NCBI RefSeq assembly: GCF_033958435.1
Contig: NC_134147.1
Span: 40,542,001-40,606,000, forward strand
Length of the DNA: 64,000 bases
Direction: 5' to 3'
Source of the DNA: Carettochelys insculpta
Taxonomy: Eukaryota > Chordata > Testudines > Carettochelyidae
Shown here: positions 11,930 to 20,347 of the stretch, in pieces
How the letters are laid out: every line of letters starts with the position of its first letter
Position numbering within the stretch: the stretch's first letter is position 1
The notes under the pieces: model-generated
What the model was told of the DNA's origin: nothing
Database searches by the model: none
The model's input: only the letters and a program-made list of their open reading frames with translations
Position numbers and translations under genes: made by a program

Positions 11930-13060
11930 CATAATTGGGTGGGGAACAGTGAACATTGTTTTTGTAATGGGAAATCACACCTTACTAATCTACTAGCCTA
12001 TGTCTACACTAGAGAGGTTTTTTTTTTGTTATAAAAGCTGCGGCTCTTTTGAAAAATCCTGCAGAGCATCTACACACATAATGCGTTCTTTCAAAACTGA
12101 ATTGGAAGAATGCAGCACTTTTTCTGTGGCCCTCTTCTGCTCCCAGATTAGGAGTACCACATTTTTCCAAAAGAGTCTTTCAGGAAAAAAATTTTTGTAG
12201 ATGCCCCAAGGGCCCTTTTTTCAAAAGAGAAGTCCTCATGGAGCTGGATTTTTTGATCCCTCGCCTGTTGTTCCAAAAAGGCAGGGGCTATGTGGGCACT
12301 CTCTATTGAAAGAGCAGAGTGGATTGTTTTTTTTTCAATCCACTTTTTATGTATAGACACGCTCTTGAAAGAAGTTTTTTTCAGAAGAGATCTTCCGGAA
12401 GAACTTCTTTTGAAGGATGGCTGTAGTGTAGACGTAGCCCTAGAGTTCTATGAGGGGGGTCAGCAAGCATGTGAACAAGGGGGGAAAGTGGATACCGTAA
12501 CCTTAGGTTTTCAGAAATCCTCTGACAAGATCCCTCATCAAATACTCTCCAGCAAAATTACCTGTCGTGTGATAAGAGGGAAGGTTTTCACTTAGATCAG
12601 TAACTGGATAAAAATAATAGAACAATGCGTGGGAGTAAATGGTCAATTTTCAGAATGGAGAAAGGTAAATAGGGCGTCCCCCAAGGGTCTGTACTGGACC
12701 CAATCATATTCTACCTAATACTAAATGATCTGGACAAAATAGATAAAGGGTAGGCTGGCAAAATTTGCAGATGATACCAAACTACTCAAGAGAGTTAAAT
12801 CCCAGGTAGGCTGCAAAGAGTTATTAAAGAATCTCTTAAAATTGGGTGACCGGGCAACAAAAGATGAAATTTAATGTTGATAAATGCAAAGTAGTACACA
12901 CTGGAAAATGTAATTCAAACTCCATGCATAAAATGGTGGTGTCTGTTACAACTCAAAAGAGAGATCTTGGAGACATTGTGGATATTTCTCTGAAAACATC
13001 CTCTCAATCTGCAGTAGCAGTCAACAAAAGGGAGCAGAATGTGGGTAATAATTTTTTCAG
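11930..13060 (+). pseudogene. CR1-type LINE ORF2 fragment, split by a MITE
   Basis: Two halves of one LINE reverse transcriptase remnant: 11930-11995 and 12440-13060. Translated in pieces, it shows a GNHTLLTN-like block, SDKIPHQILSSKITC, then PKGLYWTQSYST-like and FADDTK-type sequence (GGCTGGCAAAATTTGCAGAT followed by GATACCAAAC), and MKFNVDKCKVVHTGK near 12867. The FADD position is the catalytic motif of LINE reverse transcriptases. Frames shift several times, so it is dead. The MITE at 11996-12439 sits inside it, and removing that insertion with one copy of CTA restores continuous LINE sequence (ATCTACTAGAGTTCTATGAG). Confidence 0.85.
11996..12439 (+). mobile_element. MITE inserted into CR1 (444 bp)
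   Basis: Starts GCCTATGTCTACACTAG and ends AGTGTAGACGTAGCC, giving inverted termini of about 15 bp. CTA flanks it at 11993-11995 and 12440-12442. The host CR1 sequence is continuous across the insertion, which fixes both ends independently. Interior is T/A-rich with repeated CTTTTGAAA / TTCAAAAG-like blocks; a related copy is at 46852-47273. Non-coding. Confidence 0.85.
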
Positions 13061-13074
13061 TTATTTATAACTAC

Positions 13075-13265
13075 TGATGGTCCGGACTCAGAGTCACTGT
13101 TTTGTGAAAAATTCTGAAATTTCAATTTCTTCCCTTCCAAATTATAATGAAAGTGCTGACATTTCATTTTGAGAAAACTGAAATGACATTTAACAGCTGT
13201 TTCATTTAAACATTTTATTTGAATAAAGTTTTGATCTGCTCTACTCAGAATTTTCTCAGAAAACT
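13075..13265. repeat. Diverged AT-rich TTTTGAAA-type repeat
   Basis: Dense in GAAATTTCAATTTCTTCCC, TGACATTTCATTTTGAGAAA and similar motifs. Comparable stretches occur at 14265-14450, 33720-33990 and 35400-35660. The shared wording suggests one old dispersed family, but it may partly be low-complexity convergence. Confidence 0.35.
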
Positions 13266-13591
13266 TAATCTTGGGATGAAATTTCCCGTGGTTGGCCTCA
13301 CTCCAATAGTGTACTACGTTTGAAGTTGCAGTTATATGTTTAAATGTCTGTTTTGGACCTTTGGTGGATGGGGCCTGTAGATAGAAAATTAAAACTAATT
13401 ATTAAAAAACACGCCCCTGTCCATACAATAACAAGAGAACCCTGGTTCTAGAAGTGGAAGGAAATATGCAAAACATAGTAGTGGCATACTACAGATATTT
13501 TACCTCGAGGGAGCTCAAGTAAACCCTAAAATCATCACCTGAAGATAGCAACGAAGGGTCCTGTGGCACCTTATAGACTAACAGAAAAGTT

Positions 13592-13635
13592 TTGAGCATG
13601 AGCTTTTGTGAGCACAGACTCACTTCATCAGATGC
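13592..13635 (-). ncRNA. Decayed hammerhead-like motif in the opposite arm
   Basis: The minus strand repeats CTGATGA (13631 down to 13625), the stem II GTGAG/CTCAC and the GC-TCAT-GC-TC end, but the conserved GAAA has become AAAA, which removes the invariant G of the core. This copy is predicted inactive, unlike the plus-strand copy about 300 bp away. Confidence 0.5.
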
Positions 13636-13706
13636 TGGTCTTGGAAACCTGCAGGGCCAGGTATAAATAAGCCAGAGCAAGGCTGGGCATAACAAGGTTA
13701 GCTCAG

Positions 13707-13883
13707 TCAGCAAGGGTGAGGCTTACTACCAGCAGTTGATCTGGAGGTGTGAACACCAAGGGAGGGGAAGCTGCTTCTGTATTTAGCCAGCCATTCGCAG
13801 TCTTTGTTTAAGCCAGAGCTGAGGGCATCGAATTTGCAGATGAATTGTAGCTCAGAAATTTCTCTTTGGAGTCTGGTCCTGAA
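13707..13883 (-). pseudogene. C-terminal part of Penelope GIY-YIG endonuclease reading frame
   Basis: The minus strand stays open and reads FRTRLQREISELQFICKF, then SGLNKDCEWL and a C-terminal SLGVHTSRST-like segment before a stop at 13707. This is the region after the catalytic GIY-YIG core in vertebrate Penelope/Neptune-type proteins; the GIY and YIG motifs themselves are absent because of truncation. In the full-length element this nuclease nicks target DNA for reverse transcription. About 55 residues remain, without start or upstream exons, so it is non-functional. The frame continues upstream into inverted arm sequence (to 13964), which is an artefact of the fold-back structure. Confidence 0.8.
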
Positions 13884-13920
13884 ATTTCGACATACCTGGC
13901 CCTGCAGATTTCCAAGACCA

Positions 13921-13965
13921 GCATCTGATGAAGTGAGTCTGTGCTCACGAAAGCTCACGCTCAAA
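13921..13965 (+). ncRNA. Hammerhead-ribozyme-like motif in Penelope arm
   Basis: Contains CTGATGA (13925-13931), then a stem II (GTGAG 13933-13937 with CTCAC 13944-13948), GAAA (13949-13952), a short stem III (GC 13953-13954 with GC 13959-13960, loop TCAC) and TC (13961-13962), where the last C would be the cleavage-site base. This is the hammerhead core order, and Penelope-like elements are known to carry such ribozymes. One extra A (13932) lies between CTGATGA and stem II, and no convincing stem I was found, so catalytic activity is uncertain. Confidence 0.55.
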
Positions 13966-14264
13966 ACTTTTCTGTTAGTCTATAAGGTGCCACAGGATCC
14001 TTCGTTGCTGTTACAGATCCAGACTAACACGGCTACCCCTCCGATACTTGACACCTGAAGATAAAGGCTTTAGTTTTCTTCAACAGCATTCTACAGCCAC
14101 AATGTCAGCATCTCCGCAACCCATGTCTCACTTTTACCTTGTGGAAGGAGAAGGAGATCAGGTCAAACACATTAAATATCAAAATGCATTTTTTCCCTAA
14201 GGTCTTTTCTGTCATTTCTTCATATCACGTAGAAGGAAATTCTAGCACAATCAGCCTTTGCTGC

Positions 14265-14450
14265 TTTTGACAAGAAATGAATATTTTTTTCAGAAAAGAT
14301 TTGAAATATATATTCTGGGCTGAGATATTATCTGTGAGCAAATTCACTTTCCTAAAAGTTTTTAAACTGTTTATCGAATTGGTCTCATTTTTCTCAATTT
14401 CAATTTTTCAAGAAACATTGTCATCAAAATTTTGAATAGGAAACCCCCCT
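14265..14450. repeat. Diverged AT-rich TTTTGAAA-type repeat
   Basis: Rich in GAAAAGATTTGAAATATA, TTTCTCAATTTCAATTTTTC and ATCAAAATTTTGAATAGG. Similar to 13075-13265, 33720-33990 and 35400-35660. Family not recognised. Confidence 0.3.
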
Positions 14451-14529
14451 GATTAAATATTCATGATTTCCCACATTTTCCAGCAAACCATCCTCTACTT
14501 TGTAATGCCCCTGGTGCTGTTGCATTGCA

Positions 14530-14605
14530 GTTTGAGTTCTGTTGGGGTTTTGTCACCAGAAAGGGTTTTTTTGGTGACAAAACTTGCCAGTGTAGACATG
14601 CCCTC
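14530..14605. mobile_element. Truncated MITE end
   Basis: Ends GCCAGTGTAGACATGCCC, the 3' terminal type of the GGCTAYGTCTACACT family, preceded by an inverted repeat around GTTTTGTCACC / GGTGACAAAAC. The 5' terminus was not found, so this is a fragment, close to the family with an internal TTGTCGACAAAA palindrome (36951-37200). Confidence 0.55.
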
Positions 14606-14767
14606 AGGCACCAAGTAGTTCCCTTGAACTTAATGAATAATTAATTTGTGTGCTTGCAGCGTCAGGTCCTTAGTAATGTTTGTAATTCATCACCAATTCA
14701 GAAAAATGAAGTGCCGGGTGGGTTAGACTAAGGCATGAGTGAAATCTCAGTGAGCGAAACTACATCT

Positions 14768-14999
14768 GCGTAAATCAAAAACAAGCAGTTCTGTATTACC
14801 TTAAAGACTAAAATTTATTTATTAGGGCATCAGCTTTCATGGGTAAGACCCACTTCTTCTAAGATTAGCACCTTCTTAGAAGAAGTGGGTCTTACCCACG
14901 AAAGCTCATTACCGAATAAATAAATTTGTTTGCCTTTAAGGTGCTACAGACCTGCTTCTATTTTGGGAACCTACAGACTAACATGGCTACCCCTCGGAT
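14768..14999. mobile_element. Fold-back Penelope-type insertion, second subfamily (232 bp)
   Basis: Inverted arms run from about 14785-14863 and 14873-14955; both read TTAGAAGAAGTGGGTCTTAC then CCA(T/C)GAAAGCT in element orientation. The right arm continues into the tail ACAGACTAACATGGCTACCC; the left arm lacks it. A 9-bp direct repeat ACTACATCT flanks the insertion (14759-14767 and 15000-15008). The hammerhead core is degenerate here: TAGAAGA replaces CTGATGA, although stem II (GTGGG/CCCAC) and GAAA remain. No coding sequence. Confidence 0.75.
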
Positions 15000-15055
15000 A
15001 CTACATCTTTGTAGTCACAGGAACAGAAAACCCTGTAAAGCAGATGTATCGTGCT

Positions 15056-15215
15056 GGTTCTAGGCTCGCCAACAGTGAGGGGAGGCAAAGGGAGCAGCTC
15101 CCCTGGGCCTAGCGATTTGCTGCTGCCGCCATTACTGTGGCTGTGGTAACACCTGGAGCCCTGGGCCCTGCTGGAGTGCGGGCCGACTTGCTTCAAGTGG
15201 TGGAGAAGAGCCAGC
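15056..15215. repeat. GC-rich dispersed repeat, copy 2
   Basis: Reads GAGGGGAGGCAAAGGGAGCA, CCCTGGGCCTAGCGATTTGC and TGCTGCCGCCATTACTGTGG. Shares motif order with 9203-9480. The longer frames crossing it (for example 14987-15343 on the minus strand) come from its GC richness and carry no recognised domain. Confidence 0.45.
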
Positions 15216-17635
15216 TGGGAGAAGGTAGGTCCTGCACCACCCATTCTTAAATTCATACTCCTTCCAGAGGCACAGAGGCACATCCCCCAACATTTTGCCC
15301 GGGCCCAAGTCTGTTGGCCACCTAGGCTGGTACAAAGCTGCACTGTGCTGGTGCAAACTACTAATGCTACCAGACCAGGTTGAATTGGAATAAATCTGGT
15401 TAGTGATGGAACAGGGCACCTACAGCACAGGTTTGCATTGCAATGTAGTTTTCACTGGCACAGTTAGACACTGGTGCAAATTTTCTTAAAGCAGACTGTC
15501 CCTAAAGGTGAGAATGAAACATGAAGGATCTGGGAAAATGCTGTGCATCAACTCTGTTGGGAGAAACAACGCTTTTTCGAAAATGTCACTTTAATGGTAT
15601 CTCCTGATAAACATGGAGGTACACAAACAGTGCCAGATTCAGGCGTAAAGAAATAGATCTTTGAGACTCAAAATAGGAGTGGTATCTACAAAAGATAAAA
15701 CTGTCTTGATTTCAAATTTTATCAAAACTGGTTAATAAATAAAGGAGATATGGGAAAAAGAAGACTCATTCTAAATATAGAGATGGTTGTATAAAATTAC
15801 AAAAAGACACACGCCTGGCTACACAAATATCCTTGCTGCACACTAATTGTTCGTTAATGGCATGTGGGAGGCCAGGGCTAAGGAAAAAAACCAACAACAA
15901 TAATTGCATGTGTAAAGTTAGTATTTCTGTAAGTAAGTCTGTTAGCGGTCTCCTAAGGCATCATTTTGTTTATCAGCTGCTACTCATAAAATTCTGACTG
16001 TGACATTATAACTTATTTAAATAAATAAATAATCTCGCTTCATGCAAAATTGGGAAACGTGAAGTCAGAGACAGTAATCTTGCCAAGTTCAAGTTCATAA
16101 TCACATGGACCTCATCCTAAGAGTGACTGCATGCATGCCCTTGGCTGATAATAAATGGAAAGCCGCTGTCTTTTGTTTATGGTCCAGCACACCCAGTTGG
16201 ATAGTGCCTTCTCTCCGGTTTTTCTTCTTTTTCCTATTTTCCTATGTGTTCGTGTCATCTTTGTCTTCTGATCTATACATACCTATACTCGTGTATTTTA
16301 GTGCAAATGCCACTTTCTGCTTCATGCACTAGCTACGCTTCACATGGCTGAGTTTGCAGGTGATTGTCTTGTTGACTTGGGTCAAGAGGATCTTCGGGAG
16401 GAATAATTTGTGCTGGTTTCCCTCTCTCAGTTTCAGGAACCTTCACTGTTTTTTGTTTTTTGTTTTGTTTTGTTTTTTGTTTTTGTTTCTTTAATACTAT
16501 GACAAAAGAAAAATCCCAACAAATCATTGTTCTGTACTGAAAATTAAATCAGAATAAATATTTGTGAATATATTTTTGTATAATCTGGATAAACTTTGTA
16601 TTCCCCTGGGAAAATCAATCAAACTGTAATTTTATTTATTCATACGAAAAGGAGGATAGCTTCCATATTGTGATGAAAGGAGGTTGTATGCCCTCTCTTG
16701 TTTTACTGTGAGAACAGAAAGGTTTGGTGTTTGTTTAGATATTCAGTGCTCTTTCTGTGAAAATAATAAAGTCTTTTTGATGGTATGGGGCCTCTTGCAC
16801 CTGACATAGCTTAGGGCCTCAATATCACAGTTCGGACCTGTATACAAGATAATAAGAAACAGGTGAACATATCAATACTCTCAGGTAATACTGAGCTATG
16901 AAACTGCAAACTTTGAGCAAAATACCTGTGAGAAGAGGTTATATTGACCATCTCAAAAATCCTCATTCTGCAGAGAACCAGGAAATATGCATTCAGTGAC
17001 CTTGTCACATACTCTAGCTTGTCACTGCTTGAAAACTCACAATGCCAGACTGAAGGAGGAGGAGACTGTATGCCAAGGTAGACATGCTTGTTCAGATACA
17101 ACCTGCAGCTGACTACTACAGGGATAGTAGGAAAGTGTTTGGGGGAATTTATTAAACTGCTTGAACATTACACGTTTGAAATTTCCAGATGAAATTGAAC
17201 CACCTATGGTTCCATTTACAGTACTTTCCATTTATGACTGGTTGAGAAGGAAGAGAATTGAAGAGCCTGTTTACTCACCTACAACCCCCAGGCCACCTGA
17301 TCAAATTGTGGGAGATGGTCTGAGTAGCACGTAAGAAGAAGATGAGAATAAGCAGGTAAGCAGCAGGGGCACGTGGCGTGGAGTGACCTAGTTGTAGTGG
17401 AATCAAGAATATTGTGTTGTTGACAAAGGGGGAACAAGAGGCTACAGAGAATGGACTGAAGGAAAATGTTGATATGGAGAAGAGAAAAGGGCCTGTAACA
17501 GACAGAAAGGACCTTGATCTAAGAGAAGCACCTTAGAAGAGATGTGGAGCTCGGGCAGGCAGAATAAATGTCTGACAGCAGGGGCAGAGTGTGCGTGCAT
17601 GAGGGAGGCATAGATTTCAAGTACAGCACTCTGAG
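15216..17635. other. No gene recognised
   Basis: About 2.4 kb of AT-rich DNA. The only distinct item is the T/G simple repeat at 16448-16490. Frames of up to about 95 codons lack known motifs. Confidence 0.4.
16448..16490. repeat. (TTTTG)n-like simple repeat
   Basis: Runs of four to six T separated by single G across 43 bases. On the minus strand this is an A-rich (CAAAA)n tract, possibly the tail of a decayed retroposon, but no retroposon body was recognised beside it. Confidence 0.8.
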
Positions 17636-17925
17636 GGTCCGTCCACACTACAGGAAAGATCAGCCCTGCCACAGTCAATCTTCCACCATTTGATTTAGTA
17701 CGCCTAGTGGGAACGCACTAAATTGAATTTATGGAGAGCCCCCATCGACTGAAGTACTTCTGCCTCCATTAGGAGTGAGGGAAGTTGATGGGAGCCCAGG
17801 CTCCCATTACCTCCCTTTGTGGAGGTGGTGTGACAGCCTGAATTAAGGTATGTCAACTTTAGCTGTGTATTTAACAGAGCTAGAATCATGTACCTTAATT
17901 CATCCTCTGTGGTGTAGACCTGGCC
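17636..17925. mobile_element. MITE, diverged GGCTAYGTCTACACT family
   Basis: Starts GGTCCGTCCACACTACAGG and ends GTGGTGTAGACCTGGCC, giving inverted ends with several mismatches. The interior holds GAAGTTGATGGGAGCC and AATTGAATTTATGG blocks. No clean 3-bp duplication was seen (GAG against GGT), as expected for an older copy. Confidence 0.6.
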
Positions 17926-18965
17926 GGTCTCTCACATGAAGAAACATTAATAGTCAGCAGAAGAGCTGCACTAGGTAGAAAGACAGAGTGTGCCTACCAT
18001 TTATTCCACTGGCAGGAGATATCTTATTCCTGCTGCAAGAGGTGGGAACTGAATAAATGGTTTGAATAATTTCAGATTCTCTGAACATGTGGTTACCCGC
18101 TCAGCTGCAGAGAGGAGTTATGTTCTCATGTATGCACCAGGAGATGGCCATGGTTGTAATAACAACATGTTTGATCAAACATCAAGAGGGAAAAAACCCT
18201 CCAACCCAACAAACCCTCACTGAAATGAATGCCTTCCAATGGAACCGGGACAGTGTGTTCCTAGCCACTAGGAAGGGTTTGGCCCAGTCACCCAGCACCT
18301 AAAATGATCACTATTTCACTGACACTGTATGGTTTAGCATTAGAGTTTCATGTTAATATGGATGATTAGCTAATTAAAGGCTCTGGTTTGGGCTTTTTAG
18401 TCAAAGTTGTGTTGGTATTTGTGCCTGTGTGCATGTGTATGCAGAAAACAGGGTTAAGGACAAGGACCTCTGATGGGAGCACACTCAGAAATGGTGTTAT
18501 GCTCTAGCAATTGCTTCAGAGACAGACACACGTGTTCTCTCACCCTGGGAACCAACTTGCACATATAGCTACCGAATTGTGCCTCTGCAAATCAACTGTT
18601 GCACAAGGTGATGGAGGTGATAGCTGCTGGAAACCTCACTCATCTATCTGTACTGGGGTTTCCTGACCTTAGACATTCAGGCCACCAATCAAACAATAGT
18701 GTAAAGGCTGTGAAAAACTGACACTTTCTGTGGCAAAATTCCACAGGCAAAATTGTTTATGAAATAATGTCCACCAGTTTTTCCCGCGTTGAAGTCAGGC
18801 TCATTACAGCTTGGTGCATAATAGATTCTTTTTTTGGTTAATTTCAAAAGCCAAATAAAGATGCCATATTGGATTCATCCAAAAATAAAAGAATGCACCC
18901 GAGAAAAAAGTAGGGTTTCATTGTTAGCAGGAAACAACAAACAACGAACTGGCTTGCCATCACAC
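17926..18965. other. No feature recognised
   Basis: AT-rich DNA, no gene, no recognised repeat. Confidence 0.4.
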
Positions 18966-18968
18966 ACA

Positions 18969-19344
18969 GGCTACATCTACACTACAGAGAACTCTCAACA
19001 GAAGTTATTGTCAGAAAATGGATCACTCTGTTGATCCACTCTGGTCACAGAGAGCAGCCAGACCGCCTGGCCACTCTCTCAGCACAACAGCCAACTGAAA
19101 GCACAGCAGACAGGGCTGCCTGGTGTCCCGGAAGCCTGTTTTTCAACAGAAGGCCTCTTGGAGCATCCCAAATGGCTTTCTGTCAACAGAGTCCGTCGAG
19201 AATGGCGTTCTGCCCCCTGGGGGAATGGCAGAATGCTCTCAACAGAAGTGCCACATTCTGTCAATTTATTGTCAACAGAACGCATGTGTAATGTGGATGC
19301 TCCATAAGTTTTTTTCGACAAAACTCTCTAGTGCAGATGTAGCC
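18969..19344. mobile_element. MITE with TTGTCNACAAAA-type interior (376 bp)
   Basis: Starts GGCTACATCTACACTACAG and ends CTAGTGCAGATGTAGCC. ACA flanks both sides (18966-18968, 19345-19347). The interior repeats TCAACAGA and ends with TTCGACAAAACTCTCTAG, matching the family at 36951-37200 and 55910-56347. Frames of 80-86 codons inside are by-products of the repeat. Confidence 0.8.
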
Positions 19345-19347
19345 ACA

Positions 19348-19691
19348 GACTATAATCAACTGATTAGAAAACCTTGACAATATTATTTCATAATATGGCT
19401 AAAGAACTGTCCTTTGGAATACATATTAGAAAGAATAAAACTGGACATTCTTTGGGACCTAGTTTGCTGAGCCAGTACTTATTTTGGCTGGCTACCAAGC
19501 AAACAAAACCCATGCTGATAAAGTAAGTGATGAGGCAATCTTCTGATCTACAAGGTTATTCTAAGATACTCTGACCACCTCTAATGTAACTTAGGTATAA
19601 ATGGAAACAATGATGCTTGAAATCCCCATCTCAATTAAGAATCTGAGTTTTCAATTCTAAAATATAATTAAAACTAAGAGAAATAAGAGCA
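19348..19691. other. No feature recognised
   Basis: Short AT-rich interval between a MITE and a hAT-like element. Confidence 0.4.
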
Positions 19692-19699
19692 CTCCTGAA

Positions 19700-20339
19700 T
19701 AGGGTGACCATCCATCCTGTATTGGCCAGGACAGCCCCCTATTTCAGGCACCAGGCGGGTGTCCCAATTTATTTCTAAAAAGGGGCTAATTGCCCCATAT
19801 TTGCTGACTCCTGGCACCCCATTCCATGGGGTGCCGGAGCCTGACCAGCATGCCTTCTGCCAGGTTCTCAGCTCCCTGCACCAATGGGGGGGGGGGTGGG
19901 AGAATCACCAGCAAGGCAGGTCTGGCTTCTGCTCCCTGTGGCTTGGGAAAGCTAGAGCAGGACCAGCATGGCTGATGCCTGGCTTCCTGCTGCTAGTGGG
20001 AACTGTAGCCTGAGTGACACAGTTGCTGCCTGGCTCTTGTTGCTTGGGGGAGCCAGAGTTCGAGAGGTGTGGCTGCTGCCTGGCTCATGGCTCCTGAGCT
20101 GTGGGGAACTGGGATCGCACTGGCACTGCTGGCCTGGATCTGTCTCCCTGTGGTTTGGGGAAGCTGGAGCTGAACCAGCGTGGCTACTGCTTGACTCCTG
20201 AATCCCTGCTGCTCAGGGACGCGCAGCACCCACAGGGCAGCCACCGCCTGACTGTTAGGGTGACCATCTGTTCTGTTTTGTCCGGGATACTAGCTCACCC
20301 CTCGTCCCATATTTGGCCTGGGGAGGTCTGGTCACCCTA
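19700..20339. mobile_element. GC-rich hAT-like element, 640 bp
   Basis: Inverted ends TAGGGTGACCATCC and GGTCTGGTCACCCTA. Flanked by CTCCTGAA (19692-19699) and CTCCTAAG (20340-20347), an 8-bp direct repeat with two mismatches, as hAT elements make. The interior is GC-rich with imperfect repeats of GGCTGCTGCCTGGCTC and TTGGGGAAGCTGGAG. A second TAGGGTGACCATCTG at 20256 forms a complete 84-bp mini-element with the 3' terminus. The non-coding interior means it needs a transposase from elsewhere. Confidence 0.7.
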
Positions 20340-20347
20340 CTCCTAAG

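Larger units (their letters stand above)
13548..14051 (-). mobile_element. Penelope-type retroelement, truncated, with inverted LTR-like arms
   Basis: A 504-bp insertion flanked by the 12-bp repeat CACCTGAAGATA (13536-13547 and 14052-14063). Two inverted copies of the element's 3' end form the arms (13548-13663 and 13893-14008). Between them, on the minus strand, lies the end of the coding region. The right arm continues into the terminal tail (14009-14051, with ACACGGCTACCCCT); the left arm stops just short of it. Inverted terminal copies and a 3'-coding GIY-YIG domain are typical of Penelope-like elements. It is 5'-truncated, lacks the reverse transcriptase, and cannot be autonomous. Confidence 0.85.

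Noticed and set aside
13804..14058. 84-codon plus-strand frame across the Penelope insertion
   Set aside because: It lies antisense to the endonuclease remnant and continues through the inverted arm, so it is a shadow of the minus-strand coding sequence.
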